A stretch of DNA of 64,000 nucleotides from Hymenobacter montanus (GTDB lineage: Bacteria > Bacteroidota > Bacteroidia > Cytophagales > Hymenobacteraceae), in NCBI RefSeq assembly GCF_014699115.1, contig NZ_JACXAD010000007.1, forward strand, positions 163,701 through 227,700, given 5' to 3'. The stretch's first letter is position 1. Each line of letters opens with the position of its first letter. The notes under the pieces were generated by a model. The model was given only the letters and a program-made list of their open reading frames with translations. It was not told where the DNA came from and ran no database searches. Shown here one piece after another: positions 8,561-15,545 of the stretch. The translations under genes and the position numbers were made by a program.

Positions 8561-8589
8561 TACCGGTAGCGCGAACGGGGTGGCTCACG

Positions 8590-8745
8590 CTACGGGTGGT
8601 GAGGTTCTTCCTCATCAAAGAGCATGCGCACCGAGGGCGTGTACTCGTCGTCGTACTGCCCGCTGCGCACGGCCCAGAGGAAGGCGCCCAGAAAGGTGAG
8701 GGCAACCAGCAGGCTGATGCCAATCAGCAGAAACAGGATGGTCAT
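8590..8745 (-). CDS. ccoS: cbb3 oxidase maturation protein CcoS
   Basis: A 51-residue protein starting MTILFLLIGISLLVALTFLG, with one membrane helix, then the conserved CcoS segment AFLWAVRSGQYDD and an acidic tail. CcoS is required for cofactor insertion into cbb3 oxidase. It starts 11 bp after the ccoI stop, the usual ccoI-ccoS order, and its 3' end lies next to the FNR-type boxes of ccoNO. Its short length makes it easy to miss in automatic calling. Confidence 0.9.
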   Translation of the reverse strand: MTILFLLIGISLLVALTFLGAFLWAVRSGQYDDEYTPSVRMLFDEEEPHHP

Positions 8746-8756
8746 AGTAGTCAGGG

Positions 8757-11225
8757 TTAAAGCTGGTGGCGGCGGGCGGCCCAGCGCACGAGCAGGGTAG
8801 CTACCACCATCACGCTCAGCGAGCTGATGGGCATGAGAATGGCCGACGCAATCGGTGTGAAGCGGCCCTGCACGGCCAGCGCCAGCCCCAGGCCGTTGTA
8901 GCAGAAAGACAGCCCGAAGGTGACCAGCACCGCGCGCAGGCAGGCTCGCGAAAAGCCCAGGAACGTTGCCAGGCGGCCAAACTCACGGGCGTCGAGGATG
9001 GCGTCGCAGGCGGGGGAGAAGTTGGTGAGTTGGTCGGTGAGCGCGATGCCGGCGTCGGCGGCGCGCAGGGCGCCGGCGTCGTTGAGGCCGTCGCCGACCA
9101 TCACCACGGTGCGGCCCCGGGCCCGCTCGGCGGCGATGTAAGCCAGCTTGTCGCTGGGCGACTGCCGGAAGCGCAGCTCCGCATCCTCGCCGAACAAGCC
9201 CCGCAGGCGCTGCTGCTCCGCGTCGGTATCGCCCGAAAGCACCGCCAGCCGATACCGCCGGCCCAGCGCACCCAGCACCGAGGCCAGGCCCGGGCGGTAC
9301 ACGTTGCGAAACGTGAAGTAGCCGGCCGGTTCACCATCCAGCGCAAGGTACACGCGCGTCTCCGGGGCCTCAGGGGTGGGGGAATGCGGATTCCGTGGGC
9401 CAGGTGTTTCTGGTGCTGGCTCGTGGCTTATGGAGTTCGCGCTACTGCCCGCGAAGCTGGCCGCTCCCAGCCGTATGGTGCGGCGGTCGGCCGTTACGGC
9501 GCTGATTCCCTGCCCGGCAATTTCGTGGCAGCTGGTCAATTCAACTGGCTCCGCGGCGAACTCCCGGGCCAGGCGCTGGCTGAGCGGGTGTGTCGACTGC
9601 GCCGCCACGGTGGACAGCAGCATCTGCTCCGATGCCGTGAGCGGGCGGCCCTGGTATTCCACTGCCGCCTGGCTGGTATCCGTCAGCGTACCGGTTTTGT
9701 CGAACACCAGGGTGTCGGCGCGGCCCAGCGTTTCGATTACGGCGGAGTTTTTCAGGTAAAGCTGATGGCGGCCCAGTATCCGTAGCGCCGCGCCCAGGGC
9801 GAAGGGCGTCGCCAACGACAGGGCGCAGGGACAGGCAATGACCAGCACCGAGGTGAAGGCCCGCCACATCATGGCCGTATCGCGGTGGCCCCAGTAGACC
9901 AGCGTGCCGGCAGCCAGCAGCAGCGTGAGAGCCACGAAGTAGCGGCCCACGCGGTTGGCGTAGCTTTCCAGCGTGTGGTGGCCTTCCTCCTTGGCGAAGG
10001 CGGGGTTGTTCCAGAGCTGGGTGAGGTAGCCTTGGCTGACTTCCCGAACCACTTCCAGCTCTATAGCCTCGCCCAACTGCCGGCCGCCGGCATACAGCAG
10101 CTCGCCGGCCGCGCGGGCTACCGGCGTGCTCTCGCCCGACACGAAGGAGTAGTCGATCTGGCCCGCCCCGCGCAATAGCACGGCATCAGCCGGCACCACT
10201 TCCTGGTGCCGCACCCGGATGCGGTGGCCCACTTTCAGCTCTTTTACCGAAATGGACTGCTCGCCGGCGGGGCCGAGGCGCGTCACGGCCACGGGGAAGT
10301 AGGAGGTAAAGTCGCGGTCGAAGCGCAGGGCGTCGTAGCTGTGCTGCTGCACCCACTTGCCAATCAGCATGAAAAACACCAGGCCCGTAAACGAGTCGAA
10401 ATAGCCCGGTCCGCTACCAGTTAGTACTGCAAAAGTGCTGACGGCAAACAGCGAAGCCAGTCCCAGGCTGATGGGAAAGTCGAGGTTGACGTAGCGCTGG
10501 CGCAGGCCCTGCCAAGCGGTGCGGAAAAAGCCGCGGGCGCTGAACAACAGCACCGGCAGCGCCAGGGCCAGGCTCAGGTAGCCGAAAAAGCGCCCAAAGC
10601 CCACCTGCAGCTCCTCTACGAAGGAGAAGTACTCGGGCAAAGCCAGCAGCATCACGTTGCCAAAGGCAAAGGCCGCCAGGCCCAGCTGGTAGTAGAGCGT
10701 GCGCTCCGCCCGGTGGGGCTGCGCCCCCAGCTCGGCCAGGGTTATCTGTGGCTCGTAACCCACGGCGGTCAGCAGCTGCACGACGCCTTTGAGGCTGGTT
10801 TCGGCCGTGAGGTAGGTGATGGTGATCTCCTTGCGCAGAAACTGCACCCGCGCCTCTACGATGCCCGGGTTCAGCCGGGAAAGGTTTTCCAGCAGCCAGA
10901 TGCAGGAGGTGCAGTGCATTTGGGGCACCTGCAGCGTGAGGCAGGCCCGCTCCGACGAGCGGAAGGCCAGCAGCTGCGCCTGCACCGCTTCGGCGTCGAG
11001 GTAGTCGAAGCGGCCGGGCAGCTCTACTTCCCGCACCTTCAGGCCCGGCTTGTCGTCGAGGCGGTAGTAGGTGCAAAGGTTGTTGGCATCCAGCAACTCG
11101 TACACGGTGCGGCAGCCCGCGCAGCAAAAGGGCTGGTCGGCCAGGAGCAGGGGCTGGGGCGGGCAGTCGTCGCCACAATGGGCACAGGCCTGGTGGGTAG
11201 CGGGTGGGTCGAGTACGGCAGACAC
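8757..11225 (-). CDS. ccoI: copper-type P1B ATPase CcoI
   Basis: An 822-residue heavy-metal P-type ATPase that exports copper for cbb3 oxidase assembly. In order: a Cys-rich N-terminal domain (CAHCGDDC then CCAGC), an HMA domain with MHCTSC, membrane helices, the transport motif CPC (VIACPCALSLATP), the phosphorylation motif DKTGT, the HP dipeptide in STHPLSQRLA, and GDGLNDAGAL. The start codon is GTG; the decayed copy at 13075-13223 also begins with GTG, which supports it. The nucleotide-binding domain holds a low-complexity stretch (about 9375-9460) rich in Pro/Ser/Glu that looks like an inserted repeat. First gene of the operon, 11 bp before ccoS. Confidence 0.94.
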   Translation of the reverse strand: MSAVLDPPATHQACAHCGDDCPPQPLLLADQPFCCAGCRTVYELLDANNLCTYYRLDDKPGLKVREVELPGRFDYLDAEAVQAQLLAFRSSERACLTLQVPQMHCTSCIWLLENLSRLNPGIVEARVQFLRKEITITYLTAETSLKGVVQLLTAVGYEPQITLAELGAQPHRAERTLYYQLGLAAFAFGNVMLLALPEYFSFVEELQVGFGRFFGYLSLALALPVLLFSARGFFRTAWQGLRQRYVNLDFPISLGLASLFAVSTFAVLTGSGPGYFDSFTGLVFFMLIGKWVQQHSYDALRFDRDFTSYFPVAVTRLGPAGEQSISVKELKVGHRIRVRHQEVVPADAVLLRGAGQIDYSFVSGESTPVARAAGELLYAGGRQLGEAIELEVVREVSQGYLTQLWNNPAFAKEEGHHTLESYANRVGRYFVALTLLLAAGTLVYWGHRDTAMMWRAFTSVLVIACPCALSLATPFALGAALRILGRHQLYLKNSAVIETLGRADTLVFDKTGTLTDTSQAAVEYQGRPLTASEQMLLSTVAAQSTHPLSQRLAREFAAEPVELTSCHEIAGQGISAVTADRRTIRLGAASFAGSSANSISHEPAPETPGPRNPHSPTPEAPETRVYLALDGEPAGYFTFRNVYRPGLASVLGALGRRYRLAVLSGDTDAEQQRLRGLFGEDAELRFRQSPSDKLAYIAAERARGRTVVMVGDGLNDAGALRAADAGIALTDQLTNFSPACDAILDAREFGRLATFLGFSRACLRAVLVTFGLSFCYNGLGLALAVQGRFTPIASAILMPISSLSVMVVATLLVRWAARRHQL

Positions 11226-11250
11226 GAGCAGGCTTGGTTAAATGCAACGG

Positions 11251-11316
11251 CAAAGCTCCGCTCCGGCCCCGGCCAAAACGATGACGAGCATCAAGACCAG
11301 GCTTGATTGATGTTAG
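11251..11316 (-). promoter_or_regulatory. ccoI promoter with two FNR-type boxes
   Basis: Read on the minus strand: distal box CTAACATCAATCAA (11303-11316), 8-bp spacer, proximal box TTGATGCTCGTCAT (11281-11294), 22 bp, then GAGCTTTG (11251-11258) as the -7-like element. The start codon lies 25 bp beyond. The geometry is identical to the ccoNO promoter. The remaining spacer (11317-11593) up to the plus-strand cargo gene holds no convincing gene or hairpin. Confidence 0.72.
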
Positions 11317-11593
11317 GGGCCGGGGCTACGGACGCCAGGCTGCAGGCGCCGAATCATTGGCACCGTTTTTGGAAATTGCCTGCTGCCCACTCATCGGTTT
11401 ATTTTCTGATCTGAGTATATAGTTTGGGCAACAGGCTCTCAACCTCCTCACCCAAGCCCGTACTGGGTTCGTACTGACGCAAATCCGTGTTTCGTCGGTG
11501 GCAGCTACTTGTCCAGTCGGATAGTAGCACTCCTTAGAAACAGCAATAGAAGTACCTTTTTTTCTCTCACTCCCAATACAACAACTGTCACTC

Positions 11594-13003
11594 ATGAAGC
11601 AAACCTTACTTAGTCTCTTTGCCCTGCTCGCGCTGAGCCTGCCGGGCCAGAGCCAATCCTTCACTCAGCAAGCCTCCAATCTGGGAGCAAGCGATAGAGT
11701 TTTGGATATCCAGGCCATCGATGCCAATACGGCCTGGGGGCTGGCCGGGCCGCCGGCTGCTTCTGGCACCTACCTGCGGACGACAAACGGCGGCGCTACC
11801 TGGCAACGGGGCTCGCTGATTCCGGCTGGTTTAACCGGTTATAGCGCGGCGGACCTGTTCGCGCTGAACGCGACGACCGCTTTCGCGGTGCTCAACCGCA
11901 GCAGTGCGGCCGGTGGGGGCGCCGTTATTGTTCGTACCACGAATGGGGGCACCACTTGGACGCCGGTCACCACGCCAGGATCGGCGGCTCTGGCCGGCAC
12001 TCAGTTCGGCGCGCCCGACGGCTTTGCCAACAGTATCCACTTTTTCGATGCGCAGAACGGGGTCTGCATGGGCGACCCCAACATTACGCCTGCTAGTGCC
12101 GAGCGTTTCTTTGAGGTGTATACTACCTCTAACGGGGGCACAACCTGGAACCGCGTCCCCAGGAGTGCTGGTTTGAGTGCCAATAATCCAGAAACAGGAA
12201 TATCTCGTTCTTATTGCGCGGTGGGAAATACTATCTGGTTTACGACGTATGCTAAGGCAATTAGTAGCTCACCAGGACGGGTATTCAAATCCACGGACCG
12301 TGGTCTTACCTGGACTAGCTATGACACGAATATCCCGTTTAGTATTGGCCCTATCACCGGTATCGCTTTCGCCAATACGAACAACGGAGTAGCCTATACT
12401 AACGGTGGCACCCTGAATCTTAGCTCCGATGGTGGTGCCACGTGGCGCGATCAGACGCCCAGAACTCCCTTCCGCAGTTCGGATGTGCGGGCCATTCCCG
12501 GCGGAAATACCCTCGTAGCCGTTGGTCCGAGTCGAGACGTAACGAGTGCTAGTAATAGTGGGGCGTCCATTAGCCGCGACTACGGGGCTACTTGGCTGAC
12601 GCTCGAAACTGGAAAAGATTATTCGGTCGTGAGCTTCGTGTCCGGAACGGTGGGTTGGGCCGCTGGTACTCCGGCGGCGGCTGGTGGCTCTGACATCGGC
12701 AAATACACGGCTGTCAGCATCCTCGCCAGCCGCAACGCGGCGCTGCAGAAGAGCTTGGTCGTGTATCCCAACCCCAGCGCCACCGGCATCTTCACGGTGC
12801 AGCTGGCCCCGGGCCTGAAATCGGGCGCCACGGTGCGAGTGCTCGACGTCGTAGGTCGGCAAGTCGTGAAGCAGGAGCTGGATGCCGCGGCCCTGGCCGC
12901 CAAGTCCACGACCATCGACCTGAGCAAGGAGAAGGCCGGGGTCTACCTGCTGGAGCTGCGCACCGATGCGGGCGTAGCCCAGCAGCGGCTGGTGGTGGAG
13001 TAA
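11594..13003 (+). CDS. secreted beta-propeller protein with T9SS sorting domain
   Basis: A 469-residue exported protein. It has a signal peptide (residues 1-22, ending GQSQS), repeated blades with the TTNGGATW / SSDGGATW pattern typical of YCF48/BNR-like propellers (about residues 25-390), and a C-terminal type A sorting domain (about 395-469) with VVYPNPS, VRVLDVVGRQV and GVYLLEL. Such C-termini direct export through the type IX secretion system and attachment to the cell surface. The substrate is unknown. It sits between ccoI and a decayed copy of the ccoI 5' end, so it probably entered or was trapped between duplicated copies. A long perfect palindrome follows its stop by 9 bases. Confidence 0.88.
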   Translation: MKQTLLSLFALLALSLPGQSQSFTQQASNLGASDRVLDIQAIDANTAWGLAGPPAASGTYLRTTNGGATWQRGSLIPAGLTGYSAADLFALNATTAFAVLNRSSAAGGGAVIVRTTNGGTTWTPVTTPGSAALAGTQFGAPDGFANSIHFFDAQNGVCMGDPNITPASAERFFEVYTTSNGGTTWNRVPRSAGLSANNPETGISRSYCAVGNTIWFTTYAKAISSSPGRVFKSTDRGLTWTSYDTNIPFSIGPITGIAFANTNNGVAYTNGGTLNLSSDGGATWRDQTPRTPFRSSDVRAIPGGNTLVAVGPSRDVTSASNSGASISRDYGATWLTLETGKDYSVVSFVSGTVGWAAGTPAAAGGSDIGKYTAVSILASRNAALQKSLVVYPNPSATGIFTVQLAPGLKSGATVRVLDVVGRQVVKQELDAAALAAKSTTIDLSKEKAGVYLLELRTDAGVAQQRLVVE

Positions 13004-13012
13004 GCCGCCATT

Positions 13013-13074
13013 CTCCGCAATATAAAAGGAGGGCCTTATCCCGCGGGATAAGGCCCTCCTTTTATATTGCGGAG
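13013..13074. terminator. 62-bp perfect palindrome, likely bidirectional terminator
   Basis: The arms 13013-13043 and 13044-13074 are exact reverse complements with no loop (centre CCCGCGGG). The stem includes AAAAGGAGGGCC and its complement GGCCCTCCTTTT, so either strand gives a GC-rich hairpin with a T-rich side. It lies 9 bp after the stop of the cargo gene. Confidence 0.85.
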
Positions 13075-13314
13075 CACCTGCAGGCTGCGCCTGCGCCGCT
13101 TCGGAGTCGAGGAACGGCGCAGCAAAGGAGCTGGCCAGCCAGGAGCAGGAGGTGGGCCGGGCAGCCGTCGCCACAGTGGGCACAGGCTCGGCGGGTAGCG
13201 GGTGGGTCGAGTATGGCAGGCACGGGTAAACGTAGTTAAACGCAGCAGCAAAGCTCCGCCCCGGTCCCAGCCAACACGATGGCAAGTATCAAGACCGGAC
13301 TTGATTGATGTTAG
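13075..13314 (-). pseudogene. decayed copy of the ccoI promoter and 5' end
   Basis: On the minus strand this repeats the ccoI promoter and start. There is a distal box CTAACATCAATCAA (13301-13314), a degraded proximal box TTGATACTTGCCAT (13279-13292), GAGCTTTG at 13249-13256 with the same 22-bp spacing, and a GTG at 13221-13223. The frame then reads VPAILDPPATRRACAHCGDG against SAVLDPPATHQACAHCGDD of ccoI. After about 35 codons it skips roughly 100 bp relative to ccoI and rejoins near the segment encoding the residues around EAVQAQL. The rest of the ATPase is absent. This is a remnant of a duplication, not an expressed gene. Confidence 0.85.
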
Positions 13315-13341
13315 GGAGGACCTTTGTAGTTGTAACGCCCT

Positions 13342-13414
13342 GTAGCGTGGACTCTGCGAGTCCGCGCGAACCCACCCGCCCAACCCACGTGCGGACTCGC
13401 AGAGTCCACACTAC
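13342..13414. repeat. inverted pair of extragenic palindromes
   Basis: GTAGCGTGGACTCTGCGAGT with following CCGCG (13342-13366) is matched in inverted orientation at about 13390-13414, and each half is itself a hairpin. The core GCGGACT-N5-AGTCCGC is the same as at 3087-3164. Located downstream of the thioredoxin-like gene. Confidence 0.65.
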
Positions 13415-13429
13415 TCCTGCGCTTCGGTG

Positions 13430-13747
13430 CTAGGCCCGTTGGGCAGCTTCCAGCAGGGTGTTCACGTCGGCTTCGTCGGGCAGGCCCTGTTGCCGCCACA
13501 GCTCCACGCCCTGCCGCACCAGCACGCAGGCGGGTAGCTCAGGCGAGTCGAAGCTCTGCACCACGGCCGGGTGGGTAGCCTCATCAATTTTAAGCACCCG
13601 GACGGCCGAGCCCAGCCGTCCCTGCAGGGCGCGGAGTGCCGCCTGGGCCGGCTGGCGGAGCGCTGCTTGGTCCGCGGGCACCCGCGGCAGGAGCACCAGC
13701 AGTACCGCCGCGGCGGGCAACGCGGATGGGGGCGGAGTAAGAGACAT
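13430..13747 (-). CDS. thioredoxin-fold protein lacking the CxxC motif
   Basis: A 105-residue protein with a thioredoxin-like outline: a first strand VLLVLLPRVPAD where the active site would be, VRVLKIDEATHPAVVQSFD, then the cis-Pro segment SPELPACVLVRQGVELWRQQG. The usual WCGPC is replaced by a segment without cysteines, so redox catalysis through a dithiol is unlikely; the single Cys near the cis-Pro is not an active-site pair. It is transcribed divergently from the kinase gene and the double FNR-type box lies in the shared intergenic region, so it may belong to the same regulon. Function unknown. Confidence 0.7.
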   Translation of the reverse strand: MSLTPPPSALPAAAVLLVLLPRVPADQAALRQPAQAALRALQGRLGSAVRVLKIDEATHPAVVQSFDSPELPACVLVRQGVELWRQQGLPDEADVNTLLEAAQRA

Positions 13748-13802
13748 CAGCGGAGAAGTTAGATTGACAGGGTAAAATTACTTTTCCACCCCAGGGCCTT
13801 CC

Positions 13803-13869
13803 ATGAGGCTTCTCAAGCACTGGCTTGATATTCGTCATGCGCGGGACCCGCTTATTTTGCGGAACTTTG
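13803..13869 (+). promoter_or_regulatory. histidine kinase promoter with two FNR-type boxes
   Basis: Distal box ATGAGGCTTCTCAA (13803-13816), 8-bp spacer, proximal box TTGATATTCGTCAT (13825-13838), 23 bp, then GAACTTTG (13862-13869). Spacing and proximal-box sequence match the ccoI and ccoNO promoters on the other strand. The ATG inside the distal box is therefore not taken as the kinase start. It implies autoregulation of the kinase-regulator pair. Confidence 0.7.
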
Positions 13870-13931
13870 GCCGACTGCCGCCGCTTCCTGAAGCGTTGCT
13901 GGCGCCGTGCGGCTGCCCCAAAGCCTTCGAT

Positions 13932-15545
13932 ATGCCCAAATCCCCGTTTGCGCTTGCCCTCACCGACATTCTCCTCAACCAGGCCCCCGACTTTGTGGGC
14001 GTGTACGATGCCACGCGGCGCTGGTTTACGCAGGTGAATCCGGCTGGGGTACGGCTGTTGGGCTACTCGAGCGAGCAAGCGCTGCTGGCCGACCCCCACC
14101 GGGAGCTGCGCACGCCCGCGTTTTCGGCCGCTGACTGGGCGGCTCTGTGCGAGCAGGTTCGCCGCGACGGCCATCAGGGAGCGGAAGCCGACATTGAGCG
14201 GCCCGGCGGCAGCCGCTTTCCGGCCCGCATCGAGCTGACTTACTTTGAAGAGGAGCAGGCGCCCTTCTTCCTGGTTCGCATTACCGAGCAGAACCGCCTG
14301 CGGCAGGTGGAGCAGGAGCTGGCCCAGAGCGTGCGCCGCTTCGAGGCCGTGTTTGCCAACGCTACCATCGGCATTCTGGTGTGCAACCGTAGTGGGGCCA
14401 TTATTTCGGCCAACCGCCTGGCTCACCAGCAGTTCGGCTACGCCGAAGGCGAGCTGACCAAGCTGAAAATAGAGGCCCTGGTGCCCGACGCCGCCGGCCG
14501 GCGCCACGAGCAGCTGCGCGAGTCCTTCAACGCCCGCCCCTCGGTGCGGGCCATGGGCGCGCACAGCGGCGACCTAGAGGCCCTGCGCCAGGACGGCTCG
14601 GTGTTTCCGGTCGAAGTCAGCCTGAGCTATTTCTACCTCGATGAGGAGCTGTTCGTGGTGTCCTACATCCTCGACATCACCTATAAAAAGAATGCCCAGC
14701 GGGCCCTGATCTCCGAGCGGCAGCGGGTGGAGCGGCTCAACGCCGAGCTGGAGCAAAAGGTGGCTGACCGCACTCACGCCCTGCTCAGCACCCTCGAGCA
14801 GCTGGAGCAGCGCAAGGACGAGCTGGCCAAAGCTCTGGCCGCCGAGCAGGAACTGGGTGAGTTGAAGTCGCGCTTCGTGAGCATGGCTTCGCACGAGTTT
14901 CGCACCCCCCTCACGGCCGTCCTCACCTCGGCCTCGCTGATTGAGAAGTACCCCGCCACCGAGCAGCAGGACAAGCGCCTGCGCCACCTGGAGCGGATCC
15001 GGCAGTCGGTGAACCATCTCAACGACATCCTGGAGGAGTTTCTTTCGGTGGGGCGCATCGAGGAAGGTAAGGTGGAGGCCCGTCCGGCCCGGCTCGACCT
15101 GGCGGCCCTGCTGCACGACACCGTGGCCGACGTGCAGGGCCTGCGCAAGCCCGGCCAGGAAATCGAGCAGGATGTGTGCTGCCCCGAAGACCCCTGGCTG
15201 GACCCCTCGCTGCTGCGCAAAATCCTCGTCAACCTGCTCTCCAATGCCCTGAAGTATTCGGGCGAAAACTCGGTGGTGCGCCTGCGGGCAGGGTGCGCCA
15301 GTGGCCAGTTCACGCTCACGGTGCAGGACCAGGGCGTGGGCATTTCCGAGGAAGACCAGGCCCGGCTGTTCGAGCGATTTTTCCGGGCCCGCAACGTCAC
15401 CAACGTGCCCGGCACCGGCCTGGGCCTCTACATCATTGCCAAGTACTTAGAACTGATGAACGGCACCATCGCCCTGCACAGCACGCTCGGCGAGGGCACC
15501 ACCGTCACCATTGCCATTCCGTATGAAAACCATTCTGCTGATTGA
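13932..15545 (+). CDS. cytoplasmic PAS-PAS sensor histidine kinase
   Basis: A 537-residue kinase without membrane helices. PAS 1 is at about 10-120 and PAS 2 at about 133-255, then a coiled coil (258-305), HisKA with the phospho-accepting His at 321 (SMASHEFRTPLTA), and HATPase_c with the N box NLLSNALKYS, DQGVGIS and GTGLGLY. PAS 2 has VPDAAGRRHEQL where FixL has its haem-ligand helix, with a His (about 192) in register. That His is also common in non-haem PAS domains, so oxygen sensing is only a hypothesis. The start at 13932 is chosen because PAS 1 begins soon after and upstream sequence is promoter. Overlaps the response regulator by 23 bp, which is strong evidence for a cognate pair. Confidence 0.92.
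   Translation: MPKSPFALALTDILLNQAPDFVGVYDATRRWFTQVNPAGVRLLGYSSEQALLADPHRELRTPAFSAADWAALCEQVRRDGHQGAEADIERPGGSRFPARIELTYFEEEQAPFFLVRITEQNRLRQVEQELAQSVRRFEAVFANATIGILVCNRSGAIISANRLAHQQFGYAEGELTKLKIEALVPDAAGRRHEQLRESFNARPSVRAMGAHSGDLEALRQDGSVFPVEVSLSYFYLDEELFVVSYILDITYKKNAQRALISERQRVERLNAELEQKVADRTHALLSTLEQLEQRKDELAKALAAEQELGELKSRFVSMASHEFRTPLTAVLTSASLIEKYPATEQQDKRLRHLERIRQSVNHLNDILEEFLSVGRIEEGKVEARPARLDLAALLHDTVADVQGLRKPGQEIEQDVCCPEDPWLDPSLLRKILVNLLSNALKYSGENSVVRLRAGCASGQFTLTVQDQGVGISEEDQARLFERFFRARNVTNVPGTGLGLYIIAKYLELMNGTIALHSTLGEGTTVTIAIPYENHSAD

Noticed and set aside
11326..11664. 112-codon minus-strand frame between ccoI and the cargo gene
   Set aside because: No domain, unusual composition, and it overlaps the cargo start and signal peptide.
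12269..13285. 338-codon minus-strand frame across the cargo gene and the ccoI relic
   Set aside because: Antisense to a clear T9SS cargo protein; its first part merely reads through the relic in part of its old frame.
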